From Calditrichia bacterium (GTDB lineage Bacteria > Calditrichota > Calditrichia > RBG-13-44-9 > J075), in contig JANQRS010000065.1 of NCBI GenBank assembly GCA_028284445.1, positions 1 through 64,000 of the forward strand: 64,000 nucleotides of DNA. The letters run 5' to 3'. Positions 34,875-44,376 of the stretch are shown here, one piece after another. How positions within the stretch are numbered: position 1 is the stretch's first letter; the number at the start of each line of letters is the position of its first letter. The position numbers and the translations under genes are program-made. The notes beneath the pieces are model-generated. The model did no database searches. It worked only from the letters and a program-made list of their open reading frames with translations, and had not been told where the DNA came from.

Positions 34875-34947
34875 ATGTCGTTTTGCCTTTATATCCCCCT
34901 TTATCCCAGTTCGAAGGGGATACAGGGGAACGTGGCGAAAAAAATCT

Positions 34948-34979
34948 CCCCTATATGTCCCCCCGGGGACATATAGGGG
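34948..34979. terminator. Perfect palindrome between convergent genes, likely bidirectional terminator
   Basis: CCCCTATATGTCCCC (34948-34962) pairs without mismatch with GGGGACATATAGGGG (34965-34979). It lies between the SRPBCC gene and the convergent permease gene. There is no T tract, so its terminator role is inferred from stability and place. It is the second member of the family at 34300. Confidence 0.55.
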
Positions 34980-34999
34980 GGATGTACTTTTGACTCCGA

Positions 35000-36376
35000 C
35001 TACTCCTTCAATCCAAAATTCAACAACATGTTCAACCCAACCGCCAGTAACACTGCAAGTACTACGCCGTTACCAGCCAGCAACTTGAAAAAGATCGGTA
35101 GCTGGTCCAGCCATTCTTTACCAAGCACGAATCCGCTGTAGACCGGAATACCGACCGCAAATATCAGCGTCGTCCCGACAAGAAAGGCGTTGGCGGTTGT
35201 TTTCGGACCGGCAGATACCAGGTTGATGCCCGATACCGTAATCATCCCACAGACTATGACAAACACGCCGCCGAGCACCGGGCGAGGCATGGCTACCAGG
35301 AGTGCACCAAATTTAGGACAGAGGCCATACAGTAAGAGGATGACAGCGGCTATTTGCACCACGTAGCGGCTGGCAACCCTGGTGGTGGCAATAATTCCGA
35401 TATTTTGGGTATAACTGGTGACCGGTAACGCACCGAGGGTTGATGCGATCACGCTCCCCAGGCCTTCGGCAAAAATGCCGCGATTCATATGCTTAACTGT
35501 GTACTTTTCTTTGGCAACCACGCAGGTTGCCGCATAGTCGCCAAGCGATTCGACCATGGAGCCCAGATACCCTGCCAGAACAACCAGGATAGCAGCTACG
35601 CCAAACTCCCAGCCAAAACCGGGACCGCCATAGGGAAAGAGGGCCGGCAACTGAAACCAGGGTTTTGCTGCCACAAGCCCCCAATCTACTTTTCCGAGAA
35701 TGCCCCCTGCACCAAGTCCAATAACCCAGATAGCAATGAATATGGCCCCCCGCGAAACGATACCGCCGAGCACATTTTGAAAGCGGAGTTGCAGAACGAA
35801 AATCAATAGAATAACCGCTCCCGCCAAAATAAAGTTGATACTGCTGCCATTACCGATCATCAAACGTACGGCCAATTGTCCCAGCGACAAGCCGATGGCA
35901 ATGATGATGACTCCGGAAACCGTCACTGGAAAAAGGTTGCGAAATATGCGCAGAATACGTGACGCTCCTATTGTCATTTCGATGAGTCCGCCTATGAAGA
36001 TGCCGCCCCACATTGCCGGGGCGCCCAACTGACCGGCAAGCGGTGCCAGGGTGCCGGTCAGTGTGGCCGAGGGCCCCTGGATGATGGGCAGGCGATTGCC
36101 TATGGTAGTCTGGATGAGCGTAGCAATTCCCATTGCAAACAGGCAGTAGTTGATAAAAGTGGCTTGCTCGCCGCTATTCATTCCGATTGCCGCCGCCACT
36201 GCCAGCGGTAGGACGAACGGAGAAATATCAACCAGGGTATGCTGCCAGCCGTAGAGAATTGATTCGGCCAAACTTCCCGGCCGATCGTCGATGCCGTAAA
36301 TCGGTTCCTCTGCACCTGGCATGCTATCCCAAACCTGTTCTTCACCGAAATTATTTTCTTGTTTATGATCCGTCAT
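35000..36376 (-). CDS. NCS2-family (uracil/xanthine) permease
   Basis: A 458-residue membrane protein with about 12-14 segments of the nucleobase-ascorbate transporter fold. Marks are YGWQHTLVDISPFVLPL, the substrate-site stretch IIQGPSATLTGT and VVAKEKYTVKHMNRGIFAEGLGS with a T/NxxP-like region, all typical of NCS2 uracil or purine carriers. It imports a nucleobase with protons or sodium; which base cannot be read. It follows the M24 peptidase gene by 12 bases on the minus strand. This is the second nucleobase transporter in the window after the NCS1 protein at 21732, but it is not adjacent to the pyrimidine cluster. Confidence 0.88.
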   Translation of the reverse strand: MTDHKQENNFGEEQVWDSMPGAEEPIYGIDDRPGSLAESILYGWQHTLVDISPFVLPLAVAAAIGMNSGEQATFINYCLFAMGIATLIQTTIGNRLPIIQGPSATLTGTLAPLAGQLGAPAMWGGIFIGGLIEMTIGASRILRIFRNLFPVTVSGVIIIAIGLSLGQLAVRLMIGNGSSINFILAGAVILLIFVLQLRFQNVLGGIVSRGAIFIAIWVIGLGAGGILGKVDWGLVAAKPWFQLPALFPYGGPGFGWEFGVAAILVVLAGYLGSMVESLGDYAATCVVAKEKYTVKHMNRGIFAEGLGSVIASTLGALPVTSYTQNIGIIATTRVASRYVVQIAAVILLLYGLCPKFGALLVAMPRPVLGGVFVIVCGMITVSGINLVSAGPKTTANAFLVGTTLIFAVGIPVYSGFVLGKEWLDQLPIFFKLLAGNGVVLAVLLAVGLNMLLNFGLKE

Positions 36377-36388
36377 CGCTGAGCTTTC

Positions 36389-37759
36389 TTATTGAACATT
36401 GGGGGAAGGACGCGGTATTAGCCAAAGATCTTTTTGGCGGCCGTCCAGATAGCGAACAGTCTCGCCATCAAAAAAAGCGTCTTCTTCAAGCATAATTCTG
36501 ACCTCCTGATTTCCCCACTCCGATATTTTTACCTTGGCATTAAGCTCAATCGAGAAGGCCGTATTGGCGTAGAGCGGATAGTCGCCTCGACCGGGAACGC
36601 CTTCCTGTTGATCCCAAAGGCCAATCAATGGACCGGCGCCGTGGCCATGAACGCCGAGTGGATGCGTATACACTGACGGCACGATGCCTTCGGTGATTGC
36701 TTGCTTACGGGTGGCATGCAGCATCTCGTTGCCAGTTCTTCCGGTCTTGAATTGACTGGTGAGAATGTCCTGTAAGCGATTGCCGGTTGTCAGCGCTTTT
36801 TTCAGGCCTTCCGGTGCATCCGTTTCGCCGGGTCTCAACACATAGGCATGCTGTTGGGTATCTGTGTTGAGGCCGAGGTAGGTGATCCCTAGGTCAATGT
36901 GAATCAGGTCGCCGGGGCGAATCGTTCGCGCGGCCGGACGAGAGGCAAAGGAACGATTTGCATCTGTGTTTTGCTGACGTTGGACCGAGACGCTGGGATG
37001 AAACCAGGTGGTCAGTTTTAGTTCGCGGATTTTCTCGCGATACCACCACTGGACATCGGAGGTTGAGGTAACCCCGGGCTGAATAACGGCTTCAGATAGC
37101 CCTTCAGCAATAATCATATGTGCAATCCGGCAAAGCTGCGGATAGACTTCGGCTTCCGGATCGATGCGTGTTTCCAGCCAGCCGATAGCGAGGTTCTCAC
37201 CGGGCACAACCCGTTTGCGCAGGTCTTGCGGCATTCTGCTCATCAACGCCTCATATTCGCTATGGGTGATGCCATCTGCCAGGGCGAATTTGGGAGAATA
37301 ATTCAAGGCTATTTTTTTCGGCTTCCGCTCAGTGATAATATCGACAAGCTGTTGCCACTGATCCGGCTGTTTCTCCTTGTCCCAGGCTTTGCGGAAGAAG
37401 CGCCCAACGTCATAGCGGGCAATTGCCAACTGCTCCACATTTTGGCCACGATCAAAGAATAGTAGAATCGTTCGGCGGCGTGCATTTAACCAGGTGGCTG
37501 GTAGCATGGTTTTTACAACCGGATCTTCATTGTATTCACGAGCGATAATTATCCACATATCAACGTTATTGCGACGCATCAGCTCGGGCACCACGCTCTT
37601 GAGGCGGATGTCCAGCCACTGGTCGCGCAGCTCGGCACGGTCTTTCATCGGTAAAATCGCCGGCATGGCATTTTGAGCCAGCATGTCTCCGGCGGTTGGT
37701 AACAAAAATAGAATAATAAGCATAGCGTGTAGATACATCGAGAAGGCAGGCTTGCGCAT
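36389..37759 (-). CDS. Exported M24-family metallopeptidase (Xaa-Pro aminopeptidase-like)
   Basis: A 456-residue protein with a signal peptide (MRKPAFSMYLHAMLIILFLLPTAGDMLA), so it acts outside the cytoplasm. The creatinase-like N-terminal domain holds NNVDMWIIIAREYNEDP. The M24 pita-bread domain has the metal ligands in DLIHIDLGITYLGLNTDTQ, HPLGVHGHG, FSIELN and EEDAFF, so the dinuclear site seems complete. Prolidase or aminopeptidase activity is likely. I use ATG 37759 (MRKPAF), because an upstream in-frame start at 37798 would precede the signal peptide. It is co-transcribed with the downstream permease gene. Confidence 0.87.
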   Translation of the reverse strand: MRKPAFSMYLHAMLIILFLLPTAGDMLAQNAMPAILPMKDRAELRDQWLDIRLKSVVPELMRRNNVDMWIIIAREYNEDPVVKTMLPATWLNARRRTILLFFDRGQNVEQLAIARYDVGRFFRKAWDKEKQPDQWQQLVDIITERKPKKIALNYSPKFALADGITHSEYEALMSRMPQDLRKRVVPGENLAIGWLETRIDPEAEVYPQLCRIAHMIIAEGLSEAVIQPGVTSTSDVQWWYREKIRELKLTTWFHPSVSVQRQQNTDANRSFASRPAARTIRPGDLIHIDLGITYLGLNTDTQQHAYVLRPGETDAPEGLKKALTTGNRLQDILTSQFKTGRTGNEMLHATRKQAITEGIVPSVYTHPLGVHGHGAGPLIGLWDQQEGVPGRGDYPLYANTAFSIELNAKVKISEWGNQEVRIMLEEDAFFDGETVRYLDGRQKDLWLIPRPSPNVQ

Positions 37760-37808
37760 AGTTTTTCCCGTCTGTTTTGAGTGGAAAGATGGCACCACAA
37801 TATTGAGC

Positions 37809-37950
37809 GCTTAACCCACCCCTAAATCCCCTGAGGGCTTTGCAAAAAAGATCAACGCGAATCTTCACGAATGAGCACCAATGGAAAAAAGACTTCAATC
37901 AAGAGTTCATTCGTCCATTCGCGAAAATTCGTGTCCATTCGCGGTAAATC
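37809..37950. repeat. Intergenic dispersed repeats
   Basis: The 344-base gap 37760-38103 has no gene. It carries CTTAACCCACCCCTAAATCC (near 37809), shared with 18370-18389, then GAATCTTCACGAATGAG and its inverted relatives ATTCGTCCATTCGCG and ATTCGTGTCCATTCGCGG (37900-37945), a repeat type common between genes of many bacteria. The rest up to the transglutaminase-like gene shows nothing further. Confidence 0.6.
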
Positions 37951-38103
37951 TTTAAACTGCAATACCTGGCTCTCGGCAGAGGAGAGTAGGGGCCGGTAAA
38001 GAGGCATTCTTGTATGAACAATAGCTTCTCAAACACCTCAAGGGGCTCACTCTAAAAAAGTAGCGATTTCTGCAGATTTCTCCAAGTTGGCGCTGGTGAA
38101 GCG

Positions 38104-38781
38104 TTACATCAGGCGGGTAAGATCAATATTGAGCGGGTCGTCCCATTGCGAAACAATGGAAAAAACGTCAGGATAATGCTTGTTCAGCGATTCGATGAAA
38201 AGATCTCGTGGGATATCGGCAAAGGTGCCGTAGTCGTGTAGGTACTCCATGAAGCGGCCATTATCGGTGTCAAATTCCTGGAATACGGAATCTTCCAGGC
38301 CGTTGAATCCCAATGGCGCAACACCAAGCTTTTGGCAGAGGGCGTTGTTGAAGGCCGGTGTGGCCTTTACCCACTGATCGTTGAGGTATAGCTCCGTATA
38401 TCCGTGGAAAACCAACAGGTCATCCCCGAGCAGTTGTTCGATCTTGCCGGTGCCAATGTGGTTGCGAACATTGGCGAAGCCCAGCCGGCTGGGGATGCCA
38501 ACGACTCGCGCAGTTGCGGCAAGTAAATTGGCCTTTTCAATACAATAGCCATAGTTGCGTGTAAGCAGGGTGCTGGCTTTCATGCCGATTTCGCGAAGAT
38601 CCAGCAGGTAGGGATTGTAATCAAAGCGATCGCGAATGTCGTAATACAGGGCAACCGCTTGATCTACCGGGGCAGTAATGCCCCGGGTATGTTCTAAAGC
38701 GTATTCAATAACAGATTCGGCGTCACTGTCAACATAGACAGCCGGCGCCAGGTATTGCTTCATGTTTGCTACATCCGACAT
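38104..38781 (-). CDS. Transglutaminase-like domain protein
   Basis: A 225-residue cytosolic-looking protein (no signal peptide) of the transglutaminase/protease-like fold. The catalytic Cys lies in NYGYCIEKANLLAATARVVGIPSRLGF and the His in FHGYTELYLNDQWVKATPAFN. At the place of the usual third residue (Asp) the sequence reads KATPAF, a variant that I recall in a distinct subfamily, so the exact chemistry is uncertain. It begins one base after the stop codon of the OmpA-like gene, suggesting co-transcription. The substrate is unknown. Confidence 0.8.
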   Translation of the reverse strand: MSDVANMKQYLAPAVYVDSDAESVIEYALEHTRGITAPVDQAVALYYDIRDRFDYNPYLLDLREIGMKASTLLTRNYGYCIEKANLLAATARVVGIPSRLGFANVRNHIGTGKIEQLLGDDLLVFHGYTELYLNDQWVKATPAFNNALCQKLGVAPLGFNGLEDSVFQEFDTDNGRFMEYLHDYGTFADIPRDLFIESLNKHYPDVFSIVSQWDDPLNIDLTRLM

Positions 38782-38782
38782 C

Positions 38783-40369
38783 TTATTTGGTTCTCACAAA
38801 CTCGATGCGACGATTGCGGGCTCGCCCTTCGACCGTGCTATTCGGCGCAATCGGGTTTTCCGGGCCAAATCCGCGTGCCGTGATGCGAGCAGGGTCAATG
38901 CCGAGCTGCAGCAGGTAGATGCGAACGGCATCCGCGCGACGCTGCGAGAGGCGAACATTGCTTGCATAACCGCCGGTAGCATCCGTATAGCCGCGAATTT
39001 CGACTTCCATATCCGGGAAGGCGATAAGGGTATTGTATGCTTTTTCCAAGATCAATTTTGATTGATCGGAGATGTCGGAGCGGCCGGTCGCGAAGATGAT
39101 ACCTTCGAGAACAATTTTGGAACCGACGTCTTCAACAACCAGCACCACGTCATCATCCGCATTGAGCGGATTAGTACCGCGAGTGACTTCAACACCATCT
39201 GCCACGCTGCCCTGGTCTGAATCCTGGGCCATCGGATCGGTCAGGTAATCTTTGGCTTCTTCCTTATCGCTGAGGCCATCACCATCAGAATCTGCCTGAA
39301 GCGGGTTGGTGCCGTGCGCGACAATTTCTTCGCGGTCGGTAAGGCCGTCACCATCGGTATCTGCGTTCAGCGGATTGGTGCGATGTTGCGTTAGTTCAAC
39401 ACCATCATCGAGGCCGTCGTCATCGGTATCCTTTTTACGCGGATCGGTTTTGGAAATATTTATTTCGTCGGTATCCTTGACGCGGTCACCGTCGCTGTCT
39501 TTACGAATCGGATTGGTCTGATATTTAACGGTCTCTTCACGATCGCTCAAACCATCGTTATCAGTGTCCACCTTGCGCGGATCGCTCTTGTATACAATCG
39601 CTTCATCGCGATCATCAAGACCATCGTTGTCTGTATCCGTCCGCAGTGGATCACTGCGATAGCGGCGAAATTCGTCGCCGTCGTTCAGGCCATCACCGTC
39701 TGTGTCTGCAACCTTTGGATTGGTGCCGAGACGCTTTTCTTCTTTATTGGTCAAGCCATCCATATCAGGATCTGCGTTGCCGCTTTGACGAGTGAATGTC
39801 AGGCCGGCTACGACATTAAAGTAGCCGTCATCCTTGCCACCGACGAAGCCGTTTAGATCGTCGCTAAGGGCAAAATTGTAACCGCCGTTGAGATCGAGAG
39901 ATACCTGCTCCGCCAGCTTGATCTGCAGGCCGCCGCCGGCAGGTATAAAACCAACCCAGCCGTCAACCGGGGTATTGGCGCTGCGATTTACGGGAAATTG
40001 CTTCACTTCAAAAAATAGTGCGCCAAATCCACCATAGAAATAAGGGCTGAGTGCATTAATCGCGAATGGACGCAGAAGCAAGCGATAATCGGCTGTATAA
40101 ATGTCCGTATTATAGTCGTTATCGCTTGTACGTATTAATTCACCGAGAAAGCTGCCATTGACCTGGCCTTCAATCGGGCCGACAATCGAATGACGGATAA
40201 ATGCATTGGCGTGATATCCATATTGTTCATCACGGCCAAAGTCTGTATCACCTGCGAGGGCACCACCTCCGATGCCAAGGGCTATGCCAGAAGTTTTAAT
40301 TTGTCCGAAGAGTAACGTTGAAGAGAGGATGAACGCGATGAGTGCTGTCAGGTAAACGGATACCTTCAC
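38783..40369 (-). CDS. OmpA-family outer-membrane protein with thrombospondin type 3 repeats
   Basis: A 528-residue envelope protein. After a signal peptide (ending LLFGQ) an N-terminal beta-barrel-like domain spans about 20-195. Residues 200-385 hold about nine repeats of 22-23 residues with DTDGDGLxDxxE, the calcium-binding type 3 thrombospondin pattern; at DNA level these form imperfect 66-69-base tandem repeats (about 39190-39780). The C-terminal OmpA domain (about 415-525) has the peptidoglycan-binding stretch GYTDATGGYASNVRLSQRRADAVRIYL and RARNRRIEF. It would connect outer membrane and murein. Start is GTG 40369, preceded by AAGGAGA. Confidence 0.92.
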   Translation of the reverse strand: MKVSVYLTALIAFILSSTLLFGQIKTSGIALGIGGGALAGDTDFGRDEQYGYHANAFIRHSIVGPIEGQVNGSFLGELIRTSDNDYNTDIYTADYRLLLRPFAINALSPYFYGGFGALFFEVKQFPVNRSANTPVDGWVGFIPAGGGLQIKLAEQVSLDLNGGYNFALSDDLNGFVGGKDDGYFNVVAGLTFTRQSGNADPDMDGLTNKEEKRLGTNPKVADTDGDGLNDGDEFRRYRSDPLRTDTDNDGLDDRDEAIVYKSDPRKVDTDNDGLSDREETVKYQTNPIRKDSDGDRVKDTDEINISKTDPRKKDTDDDGLDDGVELTQHRTNPLNADTDGDGLTDREEIVAHGTNPLQADSDGDGLSDKEEAKDYLTDPMAQDSDQGSVADGVEVTRGTNPLNADDDVVLVVEDVGSKIVLEGIIFATGRSDISDQSKLILEKAYNTLIAFPDMEVEIRGYTDATGGYASNVRLSQRRADAVRIYLLQLGIDPARITARGFGPENPIAPNSTVEGRARNRRIEFVRTK

Positions 40370-40611
40370 AAGTCTCTCCTTCCAGTTTTATGTACTTTAT
40401 TCGCCTATTCGTCAAAATGGAATCAGTTCGAAAAGAGGGAGAAATCCCAATGATACCGGCCTTTTCGAATAAGGGGCATAAGTTAATGCGGATTCCCTCT
40501 CATTACAACTGAAAAGCCATTTGACGCCTGTTGAATGCTAATGCAATATTTTTGCCAAAATTTTCAAAAATGATTATCGGTATTGCGAATGATTCTCCGT
40601 TTTGGCAGGGT

Positions 40612-40640
40612 TTGCGAATAGACCCGGTTTGGCGTATTAT
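40612..40640 (+). promoter_or_regulatory. Sigma-70-like promoter of the sucrase/ferredoxin-like gene
   Basis: TTGCGA (40612-40617), a 17-base spacer and TATTAT (40635-40640) lie about 100 bases before the gene at 40739. The 369-base gap 40370-40738 also has to hold the promoter of the divergent OmpA gene; nothing else stands out in it. Confidence 0.5.
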
Positions 40641-40738
40641 TTGTATCAGTGTTTGTTGAGAGGTGCGACCTGTGCAAAATGGGCCAGGCATAATTCTGTC
40701 AACTCTAAACGGAACGCGAAGATCGAAACGAGCCAGGA

Positions 40739-41692
40739 ATGGAAGTAACGACTCAAAAATTGTTTTGTTCACAGCAAGATGATATAAATTTACTCGGCAG
40801 TGCGCCCGAATGCGAACTTTGGCTGATGCTGGAATATTCGCAGGCCTGGGGCCGGAAGGTGCTGACGGATAGTAATTTATCCAGCCCTATCAAAGATCTT
40901 TTTGACGACTTTAAAAGGCAGTTTCCCCACAGTAAGCTACTTTTTATCAAACAACCTGAGCGGCGGTCCCGCGAGTCCACGCGATTCTACATCTCGCTGA
41001 GAAGAAATGATTCTAACTGTCTGTTAAAATTCGACTTAAATTCATACGCGGATTTGCTGGAGCTGGATTTATCAGGAATATGTGAAAACCCGGAACATTA
41101 TTCAGCGCATTATGACGAAAGCACATTGGCCCTGGTCTGCACAAATGGAAAGCGCGATCAGTGCTGCGCCAAGTTTGGCCTGCCGGTCTATAAGACTTTG
41201 CAGAATCGTTTCGGTGAATCCGTTTGGCAGTGTTCGCATTTTGGTGGACACGTCTTTGCGCCTACTATGATGGTCTTGCCGCAAAACCTTTGTTTTGGCA
41301 AGATTCCGGTGGCGCAATCATGTGATATTGTTGATAAAGTTGCGCGGGGGACGATCGATGCCCGCTATCTGCGCGGGGAGTGCCGCTATCCGAAACCCAT
41401 TCAAGCAGCGCTGCAGTTTCTGCGAAAAGAAACCCAAAATCACGCTATTGGGTCTTATCGGCTGCTAAATGTGCTGGAAAATACGGTCGAAAAGGTGGTG
41501 GTTGAGTTTCAAGACTGCGCAAACAAAGCACAGTTTACGGTGAGTGTTGCAATATCCACATCTGATAAAGAGCGAGTGAGCAGTTGTGCGCTCATTAAAA
41601 TGTATCATCCGCGGGAATTCTCGTTAACGGCACTCGAAGAAAAGCAATCGGCTACAAAAAATGCCAATGAGCGGAAATTATTACCGGTCTAG
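40739..41692 (+). CDS. Sucrase/ferredoxin-like family (thioredoxin-fold) protein
   Basis: A 317-residue member of the sucrase/ferredoxin-like family, related to thioredoxin-like [2Fe-2S] ferredoxins. The signature is CTNGKRDQCCAKFGLPVY followed by WQCSHFGGHVFAPTMMVLP, giving Cys and His ligands for an iron-sulfur cluster. The role of the family is poorly known; the name sucrase is historical and should not be taken as an activity. The ATG is preceded closely by AGGA. The gene faces the ABC permease gene convergently with 13 bases between. Confidence 0.82.
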   Translation: MEVTTQKLFCSQQDDINLLGSAPECELWLMLEYSQAWGRKVLTDSNLSSPIKDLFDDFKRQFPHSKLLFIKQPERRSRESTRFYISLRRNDSNCLLKFDLNSYADLLELDLSGICENPEHYSAHYDESTLALVCTNGKRDQCCAKFGLPVYKTLQNRFGESVWQCSHFGGHVFAPTMMVLPQNLCFGKIPVAQSCDIVDKVARGTIDARYLRGECRYPKPIQAALQFLRKETQNHAIGSYRLLNVLENTVEKVVVEFQDCANKAQFTVSVAISTSDKERVSSCALIKMYHPREFSLTALEEKQSATKNANERKLLPV

Positions 41693-41705
41693 ACCCATCC
41701 CCCTT

Positions 41706-44117
41706 CTATTCATACTTCAATGCATCAATGAGATTGCCGTTAGCCGCCCTTAGCGCCTGATATGCAACCGTAAAAAATGAAATGGCAACGGCGATGCCGC
41801 TGGCAAGGATAAATATCCATGCGTTGATGTCCGTTTTATAGGCAAAGTCATTCAGCCAGTAATGCATGGTGACGTAGGATAGCGGCCAGGCAATCAGGTT
41901 CGCGATAAGGACCAGCTTCAAAAAATCCACCGAAAGAAGATTAACAATGCTGGATATGGAAGCGCCCAGTGTTTTGCGAATGCCGATTTCACGGGTTCGC
42001 TGCTCAGATGTATAAGCAGCTAGACCAAAGAGGCCCAGGCTGGCGATGAAAATAGCCAGAATTGTGAACAAGCCGAAGGTCTTGCCAATCGTTTCATCAT
42101 TTCGATACTGCTGATTGAACTCCGTATCCAGGAAGAAGTATTCAAATGGGCGATTGGGAATCAGCTCACCCCATATTGACTGTACCGTTGATAATGTCTC
42201 CTGAATGCCGCTGGCGCTGAGCTGAACCGAAATGAATTGCCGGCGGGATCGTGATGATGTCAAAACCAGCGGCTCGATGCGGGTTTGCAGGGAACGGAAG
42301 TGAAAGTCGCGTACAACGCCTATGACCTCACCTTCATTACTGGATGCAAATCCCATTCGCTTCCCGATGGCTGCTTCTGGAGATCCCCAGCCAAACTTTT
42401 CTACCGCAGCCTCATTCAGGACAAATGCCGACTTCTCGCTGCTGAGGATATCTTCTGGGAAAAAGCGTCCAGCAACCACCTCAAGTTCATACATATTAAA
42501 AAAGTCAGCATCGACGTTCAAATAGCGCATATCATTCCAGCCGTCCGTGCCGTAGGGGCTATCGACGTTATTGCCTTCGATGCGGAAAACGGAATTGGTC
42601 ACTGTTCGACCGGGAATGCCGGATGCAATACAAACATTCGATACGCTCGGTTCTTGCAGGAGGCGGTCTTTCAGGGCTTCGTATTGCTTGTTAATGACCG
42701 CTTCGCGCCGCGTCGGCAGAATCAGTATCTGGTCAATATTGAAGCCTAGATCCTGACTGCGCATAAACGAGAGCTGCTTATAAACTACTATGGTTCCGAT
42801 GATCAATGAACTGGCGATGGCAAACTGAGTGATGACCAATATTTTTCTGAATAAGGCGCCACGCAGATTACTGCGAAATTTCCCTTTTAAGGTCTCAACC
42901 GGCCGAAATGACGAGAGGAAAACTGCCGGATAACTGCCGGCCAGTAGACCCACCAGAACCGTTATGAATGACAGAACAAGCACAAATGACCCATTTTCAA
43001 ATATGTCGAACTCCAGATTGCGTGCGGTTAGATTGTTGAAATGCGGCAGAAGCACTTCCACCAGCCCCAGGGCCAACACGGCCGCAACGCTGGCAAGAAT
43101 GAGAGATTCACCCAGGAACTGAATTGCTAACTGCACGCGACCGGCGCCGATCACTTTTCGCAAGCCAACCTCCCTGGCCCGTTCCAGGGAGCGGGATGTC
43201 GCGAGATTCATAAAGTTGATGCAGGCAATCAGCAAGATAATTGCAGCAATGATTCCGAAGATGTAGACATAGATGTAGCGATTATTTGCCTGAATTTCGT
43301 TTCGCAGGTTTGAATGCAAATGAATATCTCTAAGGGGTTGCAGGTAATGCTCCATGCGGTATCCGCTGCCGGTTTCTTGCTGTCCAATATAGTTCGCAGA
43401 CATTCGATGAACTTTTTCAGCAAGTGCTTCCCGATCAGCATCGGGCCGCAGGCGAAAATAGGACCAGACACCGAAACTCCACCAGCTACTGGTGCGGATC
43501 CCCAGTGGTTGTAGCGTATTAAAAGAGCTGAGAAAGCGGAATTGTATATGTGAATTGGAGGGGATATCAGCCATGATGCCGGTGATCTTGAACCCGAGAC
43601 TGTCATCGATCAGTAAGGTCTCGCCAAGAATGTCGGTGCTTCCAAAATATTGAAGGGCGGTGGCTTCCGGCAATACCATTGAAAACGGTTCGGTGAGAGC
43701 TGTTTTCGGATCACCGGCAAGCAGGGGGAAGTTGAAGACTTCAAAAAACGTGCTATCGGCAAAGAAACAGGTTTCGTATGAGCGGCCTTGCCTGGTTTTC
43801 AACAGCAGACTATTAACGCTTTTGAGGCGGACGCCTTGTTCGACCTCCGGGTAATCGTTTAACAAAGTGGGAAGTTGAGCATAGCCGGCTGTTGCATAGG
43901 TTTCGACAGGCCCATTGGGCGGAAAGCAGTCAACCCGCAATCGATAAATCCGATCAGCATCTTTATGAAAGGTATCATATTGCGCTTCGTGGCGAACATA
44001 TAAGGTTATCAATACACAACAGGTAATACCCAAAGTGAGCCCGAGGATATTGATTAACGAAAATGATTTGTTCTTGAGTAAATTGCGGATCGCGATTCTG
44101 AGGTAATTGGCTAACAT
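41706..44117 (-). CDS. MacB/FtsX-type ABC transporter permease (lone)
   Basis: An 803-residue inner-membrane permease with two MacB-like halves. Each half has a periplasmic core domain and FtsX transmembrane segments: LRIAIRNLLKNKSFSLINILGLTLG at the start, SRSLERAREVGLRKVIGAGR at mid-protein and SEQRTREIGIRKTLGASISSI near the end. Such proteins transmit ATP-driven motion to the periplasm for export of macrolides, peptides or lipoproteins. No ATPase gene is adjacent; the two unpaired ATPases at 9271 and 9975 are candidate partners. ATG 44117 has GGGAGAG upstream. Substrate is unknown. Confidence 0.9.
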   Translation of the reverse strand: MLANYLRIAIRNLLKNKSFSLINILGLTLGITCCVLITLYVRHEAQYDTFHKDADRIYRLRVDCFPPNGPVETYATAGYAQLPTLLNDYPEVEQGVRLKSVNSLLLKTRQGRSYETCFFADSTFFEVFNFPLLAGDPKTALTEPFSMVLPEATALQYFGSTDILGETLLIDDSLGFKITGIMADIPSNSHIQFRFLSSFNTLQPLGIRTSSWWSFGVWSYFRLRPDADREALAEKVHRMSANYIGQQETGSGYRMEHYLQPLRDIHLHSNLRNEIQANNRYIYVYIFGIIAAIILLIACINFMNLATSRSLERAREVGLRKVIGAGRVQLAIQFLGESLILASVAAVLALGLVEVLLPHFNNLTARNLEFDIFENGSFVLVLSFITVLVGLLAGSYPAVFLSSFRPVETLKGKFRSNLRGALFRKILVITQFAIASSLIIGTIVVYKQLSFMRSQDLGFNIDQILILPTRREAVINKQYEALKDRLLQEPSVSNVCIASGIPGRTVTNSVFRIEGNNVDSPYGTDGWNDMRYLNVDADFFNMYELEVVAGRFFPEDILSSEKSAFVLNEAAVEKFGWGSPEAAIGKRMGFASSNEGEVIGVVRDFHFRSLQTRIEPLVLTSSRSRRQFISVQLSASGIQETLSTVQSIWGELIPNRPFEYFFLDTEFNQQYRNDETIGKTFGLFTILAIFIASLGLFGLAAYTSEQRTREIGIRKTLGASISSIVNLLSVDFLKLVLIANLIAWPLSYVTMHYWLNDFAYKTDINAWIFILASGIAVAISFFTVAYQALRAANGNLIDALKYE

Positions 44118-44235
44118 ATGCTCTCCCAAATAGGTGTTAGCCGACACAACTCAAAAAACATGCCATTGTTAGAAATGGGCAAAAATGGGAGCTTTTCGAT
44201 TGAAAATTTGCCAAGAGTGATCAACAGGCGAACGA

Positions 44236-44259
44236 CAAGTGTTCGATGGCGAACACTTG
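44236..44259. promoter_or_regulatory. Perfect palindrome upstream of the ABC permease gene
   Basis: CAAGTGTTCG (44236-44245) and CGAACACTTG (44250-44259) are perfect inverted copies around ATGG. It lies 119 bases before the permease start, in a 259-base gap that also contains CATGCAGC-TCCTG-GCTGCATG (44338-44358), a probable transcript-end hairpin for the upstream gene. It could be an operator for the permease. Confidence 0.5.
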
Positions 44260-44376
44260 CGAGAGCGTTTGATGTAGTTATTGCGCATGTCACTCTCGCA
44301 AAAACATGTGGGAGTAACATGCATTAGAATAACTGAACATGCAGCTCCTGGCTGCATGTCAAAAAGGGCGAGCTAC

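Noticed and set aside
39190..39780. CRISPR-like array of regularly spaced repeats
   Set aside because: The period of 66-69 bases is the coding repeat of the TSP3 domains in the OmpA-like protein; there are no spacers.
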